Assembly (NCBI RefSeq): GCF_041435495.1
Contig: NZ_CP108644.1
Location: forward strand, 8,107,501-8,171,500
Length of the DNA stretch: 64,000 nucleotides
Reading direction: 5' to 3'
Source of the DNA: Streptomyces sp. NBC_01116
Lineage (GTDB): Bacteria; Actinomycetota; Actinomycetes; Streptomycetales; Streptomycetaceae
Part shown: positions 24,912 to 33,000 of the stretch, piece after piece
Layout: the number at the start of each line of letters is the position of its first letter
Numbering within the stretch: the stretch's first letter is position 1
Made by a program: the position numbers and the translations under genes
Notes under the pieces: generated by a model
Database searches by the model: none
The model's input: only the letters and a program-made list of their open reading frames with translations
What the model was told of the DNA's origin: nothing

Positions 24912-24992
24912 CCGGTCCCCCTGTCCCGGGCCGGGCCGGGCCGGCCGCGCCGCCGCCTCGCCCGGCCGGGCTCCTCAGCCGATGCCTTCTTG

Positions 24993-25010
24993 GGTAAGGT
25001 CAGCCTTACT
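24993..25010 (+). promoter_or_regulatory. Iron-box-like palindrome upstream of the FecCD permease genes
   Basis: GGTAAGGTCAGCCTTACT has symmetrical arms GTAAGG/CCTTAC and a close match to the middle of the DmdR consensus. It is well placed to control the leader ORF and two permease genes. Confidence 0.7.
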
Positions 25011-25118
25011 TCGCGGGGGTTCCGTTTCGCTCGTACCAGTCAACCGGCTTGTGGGAAAGGCTGGTTGGTGGCGTGCTGCGCCGCCGCGATGACAGCGGAC
25101 GCGACGGAAGGCTGCACC

Positions 25119-25223
25119 ATGCGGGTGGTTATGTTCGGCTCTGGGGTCTGGGGGCCTCACGCGCCGCAGGCGTTACACGAGAGCCCCCATCGGCCTCTCC
25201 GGACGGGCGGGACACCGACGTGA
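25119..25223 (+). CDS. Possible 34-residue leader ORF coupled to the first FecCD permease
   Basis: A short frame, MRVVMFGSGVWGPHAPQALH..., with GGAAGG seven bases before its ATG and a TGA that overlaps the GTG start of the permease (GTGA at 25220-25223). The permease itself has no good RBS, so translation could depend on ribosomes finishing this ORF. There is no similarity to a known leader peptide. It may be real or chance. Confidence 0.35.
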   Translation: MRVVMFGSGVWGPHAPQALHESPHRPLRTGGTPT

Positions 25224-26287
25224 CCGCCCCGGCCACCGCCCTCGGCCGCCGGTCCGCCGCCCGGAAGCCGCAGCCGGAACCCACCGCCGTCCGGTCCGCC
25301 CTGCGCGGCGGCGGCCTCCTCGTCCTGGCCGGACTGCTCCTGCTCCTCGTCATGCTGAGCACCTGGATCGGCACCAAGGACACCACGCTCGGCCAGGTGT
25401 GGACCGCGCTCTGGAACGACGACGGCTCCTACGCCACCGACGTGATCCGCCAACTCCGCCTGCCGCGCACGCTCGTCGGCCTGATGACCGGTGCGGCGCT
25501 CGGCGTGGCGGGAGCGGTCATGCAGGCCGTCACCCGCAACCCCCTGGCCGACCCCGGTCTCCTCGGCGTCAACGCGGGAGCCTCGGCGGCGGTCGTGTTC
25601 GGCATCGGCATCGTCGGCCTGGCCGGCTTCGGTTCGCTGGTGTGGTTCTCCTTCGTCGGCGCGGCCCTCACCACCGTGATCGTGTACGTGCTCGGCGCCT
25701 CCGGAAGGGCCGGGCCCACGCCCGTACGCCTCGCGCTGGCCGGGGCCGCGGTGAGCGCGAGCCTGAGCGGCGTCATCGCCGGGCTCACCGTCTTCGACTC
25801 CGCGACCTACGACTACCTGCGATTCTGGATGGTCGGATCGCTCGCCGGACGGGAGCCCGAACTCGTCGTGCAGCTGCTGCCGTTCGTGGCCGTCGGCCTG
25901 CTGATCGCCCTGCTGCTGGCCCGCCCGCTGAACTCCCTGGCCCTCGGCGAGGAGCTGGGCCGAGCGCTCGGGGCCCGGATCGCCCGGACCCGGATCGCCG
26001 CGGTGATCGCCGTGACCCTGCTCTGCGGGGCCTCGACGGCGGCCGCCGGGCCGATCGGCTTCGTCGGCCTGGTCGTTCCGCTGGTCGCGCGCTGGCTGAC
26101 CGGGCCCGACCTGCGTTGGGTGCTGCCGTACTCGATGGTGCTGGCTCCGGTGCTCCTGCTGCTCTCGGACATCATCGGCCGCGTGGCCCTGCCCGGCGAC
26201 GAGTTGGAGGTCGGCGCCGTGACAGCGGTGATCGGGGCCCCGGTGTTCATCGCGATGGTCTGCCGGCGCAAGGAGGCTTCGCTGTGA
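25220..26287 (+). CDS. FecCD/BtuC-type iron-siderophore permease, first subunit
   Basis: A 355-residue integral membrane protein with about nine to ten helices. Family motifs are RLPRTLVGLMTGAALGVAGA (about 79-98), NPLADPGLLGVNAGA (about 105-119), the cytoplasmic coupling segment LGEELGRALGARIARTR, and GPIGFVGLVVPLVARWLTGPD near the C terminus. It forms a heterodimeric channel with the next gene product. The GTG start (25220) is preferred because the upstream frame lacks family sequence and this start couples to the leader ORF. Preceded by an iron box. No ATPase or binding-protein gene is adjacent in this window. Confidence 0.9.
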   Translation: MTAPATALGRRSAARKPQPEPTAVRSALRGGGLLVLAGLLLLLVMLSTWIGTKDTTLGQVWTALWNDDGSYATDVIRQLRLPRTLVGLMTGAALGVAGAVMQAVTRNPLADPGLLGVNAGASAAVVFGIGIVGLAGFGSLVWFSFVGAALTTVIVYVLGASGRAGPTPVRLALAGAAVSASLSGVIAGLTVFDSATYDYLRFWMVGSLAGREPELVVQLLPFVAVGLLIALLLARPLNSLALGEELGRALGARIARTRIAAVIAVTLLCGASTAAAGPIGFVGLVVPLVARWLTGPDLRWVLPYSMVLAPVLLLLSDIIGRVALPGDELEVGAVTAVIGAPVFIAMVCRRKEASL

Positions 26288-27435
26288 CGGCGACGGAGAT
26301 CCGTCCGGTACCGGACGCGGGCGGAGCTACGTCGGACGCCGCCCGGCCGGTGCGGTGGTGGTCCGGACGGGTCAGCTTCCGGATGCACCGGCGTACGGTC
26401 CTGGTGAGCGGCGGCGCCCTGCTGTTCGCGGCGCTCCTGCTGCTGGTCAGCCTGGGCGTCGGCTCCTACCCGGTGCCGGTGCCCGACGTGGCGCGGGCCC
26501 TGTTCCACGGGACGGGGGACCGGCTGGCCGTCCACTTCGTCAACCAGGAGCGCCTGCCCCAGGCCCTGCTGGCGATCCTGGTCGGCGCCGCACTCGGCAT
26601 GAGCGGCGCGATCTTCCAGAGCGTGTCGCGCAACGCGCTCGCCAGCCCCGACGTCATCGGCTTCAACAGCGGGGCGGCGACCGGGGCCATCCTGGTCATC
26701 GTGACGTTCGGGGGCGCCGCCGCCTCGGTGGCGGCCGGAGCGATCGTCGGCGGCCTGGTCACCGCTCTGCTGGTCTCGGTGCTGGCGAGCAGGGGAGGGT
26801 TGCACGGCATCCGGCTGGTCCTCATCGGCCTCGGCGTGACCGCGATGCTCGGATCGGTCAACTCCTACCTGCTGACCCGGTCCTCCCTCAACGACGCCCA
26901 GAACGCGCACATCTGGCTCGTCGGCACGCTCAACGGGCGGGGCTGGAGCTCCGTGCAGATCATGGCCGTCGCCCTGGTGCTCCTCCTGCCGCCGGTGCTG
27001 CTGTTCGGCAGGCGGCTGCGGATGATGGAGCTCGGCGACGATCTCGCCACCGGTCTGGGCGTCCGGGTGAACCGCTCGCGGCTCGCCCTGACGGTGCTGG
27101 GGATCGGGCTGTGCGGGGTCGCGGTGGCGAGTGCCGGGCCCATCCCGTTCATCGCCCTGGCCGCCCCGCAGATCGCCGCCATGGTCAGTCGCAGTCCGGG
27201 CGTCAGCCTGGCCTCGGCAGGGGCGGTGGGCGCCGGACTGCTCTCGGCCGCGCATCTTTCTTCCAGCCAGTTCTTCTCCGCCCTGGTGTGGGCCGACCGG
27301 CACGTCGGATGGGTGCACGTCGTGGAGGAGTCCCAGCGCAACAACCTGCTGCCGGTGGGCGTCACCACCGCCGTACTGGGCGGTGCGTACCTGGGATGGG
27401 TGCTGTTCAAGCGGCGCGGCACCGGTACCGCGTGA
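26284..27435 (+). CDS. FecCD/BtuC-type iron-siderophore permease, second subunit
   Basis: A 383-residue partner permease. RLPQALLAILVGAALGMSGA, NALASPDVIGFNSGAATGA and LGDDLATGLGVRVNRSR are the standard motifs; GPIPFIALAAPQIA is near residue 283. The GTG overlaps the previous stop, so the two subunits are coupled. The region just before the last helix is unusual: where relatives go directly from the penultimate helix to LPVGV, this protein has a polar segment (FSALVWADRHVGWVHVVEES, then QRNNLLPVGV). A terminator follows at 27441. Confidence 0.9.
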   Translation: MTATEIRPVPDAGGATSDAARPVRWWSGRVSFRMHRRTVLVSGGALLFAALLLLVSLGVGSYPVPVPDVARALFHGTGDRLAVHFVNQERLPQALLAILVGAALGMSGAIFQSVSRNALASPDVIGFNSGAATGAILVIVTFGGAAASVAAGAIVGGLVTALLVSVLASRGGLHGIRLVLIGLGVTAMLGSVNSYLLTRSSLNDAQNAHIWLVGTLNGRGWSSVQIMAVALVLLLPPVLLFGRRLRMMELGDDLATGLGVRVNRSRLALTVLGIGLCGVAVASAGPIPFIALAAPQIAAMVSRSPGVSLASAGAVGAGLLSAAHLSSSQFFSALVWADRHVGWVHVVEESQRNNLLPVGVTTAVLGGAYLGWVLFKRRGTGTA

Positions 27436-27440
27436 GCGGG

Positions 27441-27468
27441 CGCCCCGGACGCCTAGGTGTCCGGGGCG
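27441..27468 (+). terminator. Terminator of the FecCD operon
   Basis: A 10-bp stem (CGCCCCGGAC at 27441-27450 with 27459-27468) and 8-base loop, six bases after the stop codon. It separates the permease transcript from the iron-box-controlled mbtH-NRPS operon. Confidence 0.78.
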
Positions 27469-27564
27469 GTCATTTCAAGCCATCAAAAGCGGTGTCGAGA
27501 AAGTGAGTTGAGGGATTCGGTGAGTCAACCGCGGAGCAGGTGGGTAGGGTCGCTAGCGATCAAG

Positions 27565-27583
27565 TAAAGATAGCCTTACCTAA
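27565..27583 (+). promoter_or_regulatory. Iron-box-like operator of the mbtH-oxidase-NRPS operon
   Basis: TAAAGATAGCCTTACCTAA agrees with the DmdR/IdeR consensus at about 14 of 19 positions, with a perfect right half (ACCTAA). It lies 16 bases before the mbtH start codon, overlapping where a promoter or leader must be, so binding would block expression of the whole NRPS operon when iron is sufficient. Confidence 0.75.
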
Positions 27584-27599
27584 GTAGCTGGAGGATGCG

Positions 27600-27818
27600 G
27601 TGACCAATCCGTTCGAGGACGAGGACGGCGCCTACCTGGTGCTCGTCAACGACGAAGGGCAGCACTCCTTGTGGCCCGCGTTCGCCGAGGTGCCCGCCGG
27701 ATGGACCGTGGCCCATCCGGAGGACACCCGCCAGGCCTGCCTGGACTACGTCGAGCGGAACTGGACCGATCTACGGCCCAAGAGCCTGATAGAGAGCATG
27801 GCGGCCGATCCCACATGA
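27600..27818 (+). CDS. MbtH-like NRPS accessory protein
   Basis: A 72-residue protein with the full MbtH signature: NPFEDEDGAYLVLVNDEGQH, the SLWPAFAEVPAGW core (about 24-36) and NWTDLRPKSLIE at the end. It binds adenylation domains and is needed for their folding or activity. The GTG at 27600 has GGAGG five bases upstream. It is the first gene of the operon under the iron box, and its stop overlaps the start of the multicopper oxidase (ATGA). The NRPS Thr and Ser domains downstream are of kinds often MbtH-dependent. Confidence 0.96.
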   Translation: MTNPFEDEDGAYLVLVNDEGQHSLWPAFAEVPAGWTVAHPEDTRQACLDYVERNWTDLRPKSLIESMAADPT

Positions 27819-29842
27819 GAACTCCCCCCAAGCTGTCGGACCTGGTCGCCCGCCGAGGGTTCCTCGTCGGAGCCGGCGTCGTCGGCGCGGGGGCGGCCCT
27901 CGGCACCGGACTCGCCCTCCCCGGCGGATCCGGCCGTGCCGCGGCCGCCACTGCCCCGCCCCGGTCGGCCCTGATGACGGCGGCCCTCGGCACCCCGCTC
28001 GACGACCTGCCCGACGCCGTCCGCGAGGCCCGGGAGGCCGGGCCCCGGCTCACCGGGGCCGCCGCCGAGCACGCCGCCCGCGCGGTGAGGGCGGCGAAGA
28101 CCCTCGTGCCCTTCCTGGATCCGCTGCCCGTGCCCCGGGTGATCGGCGGACGCAAGGGGGAGCTGACCGTCACGATGCGCTCGGCCCGCGTACGCCTCCA
28201 CCGCAGCCTCCCGCACACCCGGCTGTGGACGTACGAGGGCACACACGTCGGGCCGACCATCGAGGCGAGGCGCGGCAGCCGACTCCGTATCGCCTGGGAG
28301 AACGACCTCACCGGCGACTACCCGCTGCCGGCCGTCCGCGTCCCGTTCGCCTACGACCCCGAACTGCCCCTCATGTGGGACCGGCCGGGCCGGGAGGGCG
28401 CCGCGGCGCGCGCGGACGTCGCCGCGCTGCCCCCATGGGCCGTGGTGCACCTGCACGGAGCCGTCACGGGCGGCGGCAACGACGGCTGGGCGGAGAACGC
28501 CGTCCTGCCGGGCGCCGCCCAGCTCGCCGAATACCCCAACGAGCAGCCCGCCGCCGGACTCTGGTACCACGACCACGCCATGCACATCACGCACCTCAAC
28601 GTGATGACCGGCCTCGGCGCGGGCACCTACCTCATCCGGGACGAGGAGGAGCGAAGGCTACGACTGCCATCCGGCGACCGGGAGATCCCCCTCGTTTTCT
28701 TCGACCGCAATCTCGACCTCGACGACGACGGGGCGTTCACCGGCGACCTCCTCTACAAGGGCATCGTCGTCGTCGACGACCCCTATGAACTGGTCCGCCC
28801 CTTCACCGGACCGTTCAACCTGGTCAACGGGGTGATCTGGCCGCACCTGGAGGTGGAGGCGGGCTGGTACCGCTTCCGCGCCCTCAACGCCTCGAACAAC
28901 CGCCCCTACCTCCTGAAGATCCTCGACGAGGAGGGCGGGGAACTCTCCGCCGACGCCTTCCGGCTGATCGGTACGGACAGCGGTCTGCTGCCGAAGCCCG
29001 ACCCGGTCACCGGCGGCGTCCCGCTCACCCCCGGGGAACGCGCCGACCTCCTGGTGGACTTCTCCGCCCTGCGCGGCAGACGGCTCCGGCTCGTCAACGC
29101 CCTGCCCGAACCGGGAGCCCGCCCCGACCTGATGGAGTTCCGCGTCGCCTCGCGGGCCGGGCACGACACGTTCGTCCCGCCGAAACGCCTCGCGACCTCC
29201 TTCACCCCGGTCGAGCCCCCGGCCTCCGCCCCCGAACGCCTCGTCATCGTCACTCCCGTCTACCCCAAGGACCCCGAACTCTGGGAGATGGAGGAGACCG
29301 AGGCCCCCGAGGGCAAGCTCCCCATCGACGGAATCGTCCAGATCCAGGACGAGCGCGGCACGGTCCGCACCTTCCGGCGGGTCTCCGCCACCTTCGAGGA
29401 CCCGGTGCGCTTCACCGTCGCCGCCGGAGCCACCGAACGCTGGAGATTCCTCAGCCTGGAGAAGTCCGCGGGCGCCTACCCGCACCCGATGCACCTCCAC
29501 GCGGTCGCGTTCCAGGGGCTGAGCCGCGAGGTGTACGACGTCAGCTCCTTCACCTACTTCGAGCTGGCGGGCGGCGGCTACGGAGCCGGCACCACCACCC
29601 CGATCCGCCGGCGCGGGAGCGCCCCGCTGACCGCGGCCGAGCGGGGACCCAAGGACGTCATCTCGCTCGCACCCGCACAGCTCATCACCGTCGGGGCCAC
29701 GTTCGACGGCCCGCCCGGCCGGTTCATGCACCACTGCCACGTCTACGAGCACGAGGACATGATGATGATGCGTCCCTTCGTCGTGCAGCCGAAAGCCGTC
29801 ATGGACCTCGCCCCCCACCACGGCCACAGACCGCACGCCTGA
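27815..29842 (+). CDS. Tat-exported multicopper oxidase (CotA/phenoxazinone-synthase type)
   Basis: A 675-residue three-domain oxidase. The Tat signal is ARRGFLVGAG (about 12-21) followed by an Ala/Gly-rich stretch. Copper ligands are complete: H212-L-H214, H252-D-H254, HPMHLH at 557-562, and HHCHVYEHED from 639 with C641 as type 1 ligand and M651 at the axial position. Segments such as LWTYEGTHVGPTIEARRGSR (about 140-159) resemble the CotA and o-aminophenol oxidase (phenoxazinone synthase) group. Possible roles are oxidative maturation of an aromatic part of the peptide, oxidation of Fe(II), or detoxification. It overlaps mbtH by 4 bases and precedes the NRPS by 221 bases, so it is part of the operon. 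I do not assign phsA without a phylogeny. Confidence 0.9.
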   Translation: MRTPPKLSDLVARRGFLVGAGVVGAGAALGTGLALPGGSGRAAAATAPPRSALMTAALGTPLDDLPDAVREAREAGPRLTGAAAEHAARAVRAAKTLVPFLDPLPVPRVIGGRKGELTVTMRSARVRLHRSLPHTRLWTYEGTHVGPTIEARRGSRLRIAWENDLTGDYPLPAVRVPFAYDPELPLMWDRPGREGAAARADVAALPPWAVVHLHGAVTGGGNDGWAENAVLPGAAQLAEYPNEQPAAGLWYHDHAMHITHLNVMTGLGAGTYLIRDEEERRLRLPSGDREIPLVFFDRNLDLDDDGAFTGDLLYKGIVVVDDPYELVRPFTGPFNLVNGVIWPHLEVEAGWYRFRALNASNNRPYLLKILDEEGGELSADAFRLIGTDSGLLPKPDPVTGGVPLTPGERADLLVDFSALRGRRLRLVNALPEPGARPDLMEFRVASRAGHDTFVPPKRLATSFTPVEPPASAPERLVIVTPVYPKDPELWEMEETEAPEGKLPIDGIVQIQDERGTVRTFRRVSATFEDPVRFTVAAGATERWRFLSLEKSAGAYPHPMHLHAVAFQGLSREVYDVSSFTYFELAGGGYGAGTTTPIRRRGSAPLTAAERGPKDVISLAPAQLITVGATFDGPPGRFMHHCHVYEHEDMMMMRPFVVQPKAVMDLAPHHGHRPHA

Positions 29843-30063
29843 CCCGCGCCCGCGGCGCGACCGCACCGGGCACCGGCCCGCACCACCGGCCGGTCCCGGC
29901 GCACCCCCGCGCCCGCCCCGCCCCTGATCCGCCCCGCATCCGCCGCCCACCGTCACACCGTCGCGCCGACGGTCCCGTCCGCGTGCCCTCCGGCGCGCCC
30001 AGCCCACGAACCTGTCCACCTCACCGGGAGATCCGGCCGAGGTTTCCTGCCGGGAGAATGCGC

Positions 30064-33000
30064 ATGAGCACCCACCGCGAACGTCTGCCGCTGACCGAGG
30101 CCCAGCTCGGTCTCTGGTCCGCGCAGCGAATCGACCCGGCGAACCCCGTTTATCTCACCGCGGAATACGTCGAGTTGACGGGGCCGCTGGACGAGCGGGC
30201 GTTCACGGCTGCCGTGACCCGGGCGGTCGACGAGGCCGACGGCCTCTCCGTGCGTTTCACCGCCGACGGCGACGACGTCCACCAGGAAACCGGCGCGATC
30301 CGCCCGGCCGGCCCCGACGTCCTCGACCTCCGCACCGCCGACGACCCGGGCGCCGCCGCCCTGGCCTGGATGGAGGAAGAGCGCTCCACCCCGGTCGACA
30401 TCGAGCACGGCCCGCTCTACCGGCACACGCTGCTGCGCACGGGCGACGAGCGGTGGCTGTGGTACCACCGCTGCCACCACATCCTGCTCGACGCCTACGG
30501 CTACGCCCGCCTCGCCGCACGCGTCGCCGAGCTCTACGGCCACGCGTGCGCGGGCACCGAACCCCCCGCGACGTCGTTCGGCTCGCTCCGCGACGCGGTC
30601 GAGGAGGACCGGCGCTACACGGACTCCGAACAGCACGCCGCCGACGCCCGGTTCTGGCAGGACCTGCTGGCCGACCGTCCGCACCCGCCGACCCCGGCAC
30701 GCACCGCGCCCACCCGCGTCGCCCCCCGCTTCCTGCGCAGCCGCCTCACCCTCGGCGCCGACGACGCCGAACGGCTCGCCGCCTTCGCGCAGCGGTCCCG
30801 CGCCACCTGGCCCGAGGCCGTGACCGCCGCGTGGGCGCTGTACCTGACCCGGCTCACCGGCGCGCCCGAAGCCGTCATCGGTCTCCCCGTCAGCAACCGC
30901 ACCGGCAGCGTCCTCGCCCGCACCCCCGTCACCGCCGTGAACGTCGTCCCGCTCAGGGTCACCGTCGACGAAGGGGAGCCGGTCGGCGACCTGCTGCGCC
31001 GCGTCACCGCGACCCTGCGCCGCCAGCGCCGCCACCAGCGCTACCGGGGCGAGCGACTCCGCCGCGACCTCCAGCTGTTCGGGCACGGCCGACGGCTCGT
31101 CGGACCCCAGCTGAACATCAAGCCGTTCGCCACGGACCTCACCTTCGGCGACTGCGCGGGCGCGGTCCACTCGCTGGCCGCCGGAGCCGTCGAGGACCTC
31201 AACGTCACGGTTAGCGGACGGGGCGGCCCGGACGGCCTCACCGGCCTCGACCTCGTCCTGGACGGCAGCCCCGACCTGTACGGACCCGAGGAGCTGGACG
31301 CCCACCTCCACCGCTTCGCCGCTCTCCTGGACCGCCTCTCCCGCGCGGAACCCGGCCTCCCCGGGGCTCGCGTCGCACTCCTGGGGGAGCCCGAACGCCT
31401 GCGCGTCCTGGAGGAGTTCAACGCTCCGGCCGACGAGGACGCCGAAGCCGCCCCGGCCCCCGGCCTGGTCGAGGGCTTCGCGGACCAGGCCCGTCGCACC
31501 CCGCACGCGGTGGCCCTCCGCTGCGGCGACGGCCACCTCACCTACGGGGAGTTGGCGGACCGGGCCGGTCGGCTGGCCTCGGCCCTGACGGCCCGGGGCG
31601 CGGGCCGGGGCAGTCTGATCGCCGTCGCCCTTCCCCGGGGCGAGGCGCTCCTGGTCGCCCTGCTGGCCGTCGCGTCGGCGGGAGCCGCGTACGTACCGCT
31701 GGACCCGCGCTACCCGGCCGACCGGCTGCGGTACATGCTGGCGGACAGCGACCCCCTCCTCCTGGTCACCGACCGGGCCCACCCCTGGGGCGCCGGTCTG
31801 CCCCGGCTCACCGTCGCCCTGGACGGAACACTTCCCGACACGGATGCGGAGGCCGGCGGGGAGGTTGGTGCGGCAACCGGCACGGAGGGCCGTCCGGAAA
31901 CCGGTGCGGAGGCCGCGACCAGGGCTGCCGACAGCCCTGCCCCGCCGGAGACGTCCCATCCCGGTGGCCCGGTGGACAGTCACCCGGGCGACCCGGCCTA
32001 CGTCATCTACACCTCCGGATCCACCGGCCGCCCCAAGGGCGTCGTCGTGTCCCGCCTGGCCCTCGCCAACTTCCTGGCCGCCATGGGCCGGCTGCTCGAC
32101 CTGTCCGGCGAGGACCGGCTACTCGCGGTCACCACCGTCTCCTTCGACATCGCCGCCCTCGAACTCTTCGTTCCGCTCCTCGGCGGGGCCACCGTGGTGC
32201 TCGCCGCCGACGACGACGTGACCGACCCCTTCGCGCTCTCCGCGCTCATCCGTTCGAGCACGCCCACCGTGATGCAGGCGACCCCCTCGCTCTGGCGCGT
32301 CCTCGCCGACGCCGCCCCGGACGCCCTGGGCGGCCTGCGCGCGCTCAGCGGAGGAGAGCCGCTCCCCGCCGACCTGGCGGACCGCCTGACCCGGCACGCA
32401 GATGGGCTCGTCAACCTCTACGGGCCGACCGAGACCACCATCTGGTCCACCGCCGCCGTCCTCGGCGACGGCGCACCGCCGCACGTGGGCCGGCCCGTGC
32501 GCCGCACCCGCGCCTACGTCCTGGACCGCACCCTCGCCCCCGCCCCCGTCGGAGCGACCGGCGAACTGCACCTCGCGGGGGACGGGGTCGCCGACGGCTA
32601 CCTCGGCCGCCCCGCCCTCACCGCGACGCGCTTCGTCGCCGCCCCCTACGGGACGCCCGGCGGCCGGATGTACCGGACCGGTGACCTGGCCCGGTTCCGC
32701 GACGACGGCACCCTGGAGGTGCTGGGCCGCGCGGACCACCAGGTGAAGATCCGCGGTCACCGCGTGGAGCCCGGCGAGATCGAGGCCGCCCTGCTGGCGC
32801 ACCCCTCGGTCGCGGAGGCCGCCGTCACCGCCGTTCCCACACCGGGCGGAGGCCTGACCCTCGCCGCCTACTGCGTTCTCGTGACCGCGCGGAAGGAGTC
32901 CGTGGCCGGGGCGGCGGGGGACGACCGCTGGGCCGGTCCGCTGCGCCGCGCGCTCGCCGAGCAGCTCCCCGAGCACCTGGTGCCCGGCCACTTCGTGGCG

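Noticed and set aside
24921..24975. GC-rich tract after the siderophore-interacting protein gene as a terminator
   Set aside because: Repeated GGGCC units allow several short 8-bp pairings but no single stable stem that stands out from base composition.
27815..29842. Naming the oxidase phsA and the cluster actinomycin-like
   Set aside because: The module order (Gly-Gly-Thr-Ser-...) does not match actinomycin (Thr-Val-Pro-Sar-MeVal), and CotA-type oxidases are too similar to phenoxazinone synthase to assign by eye.
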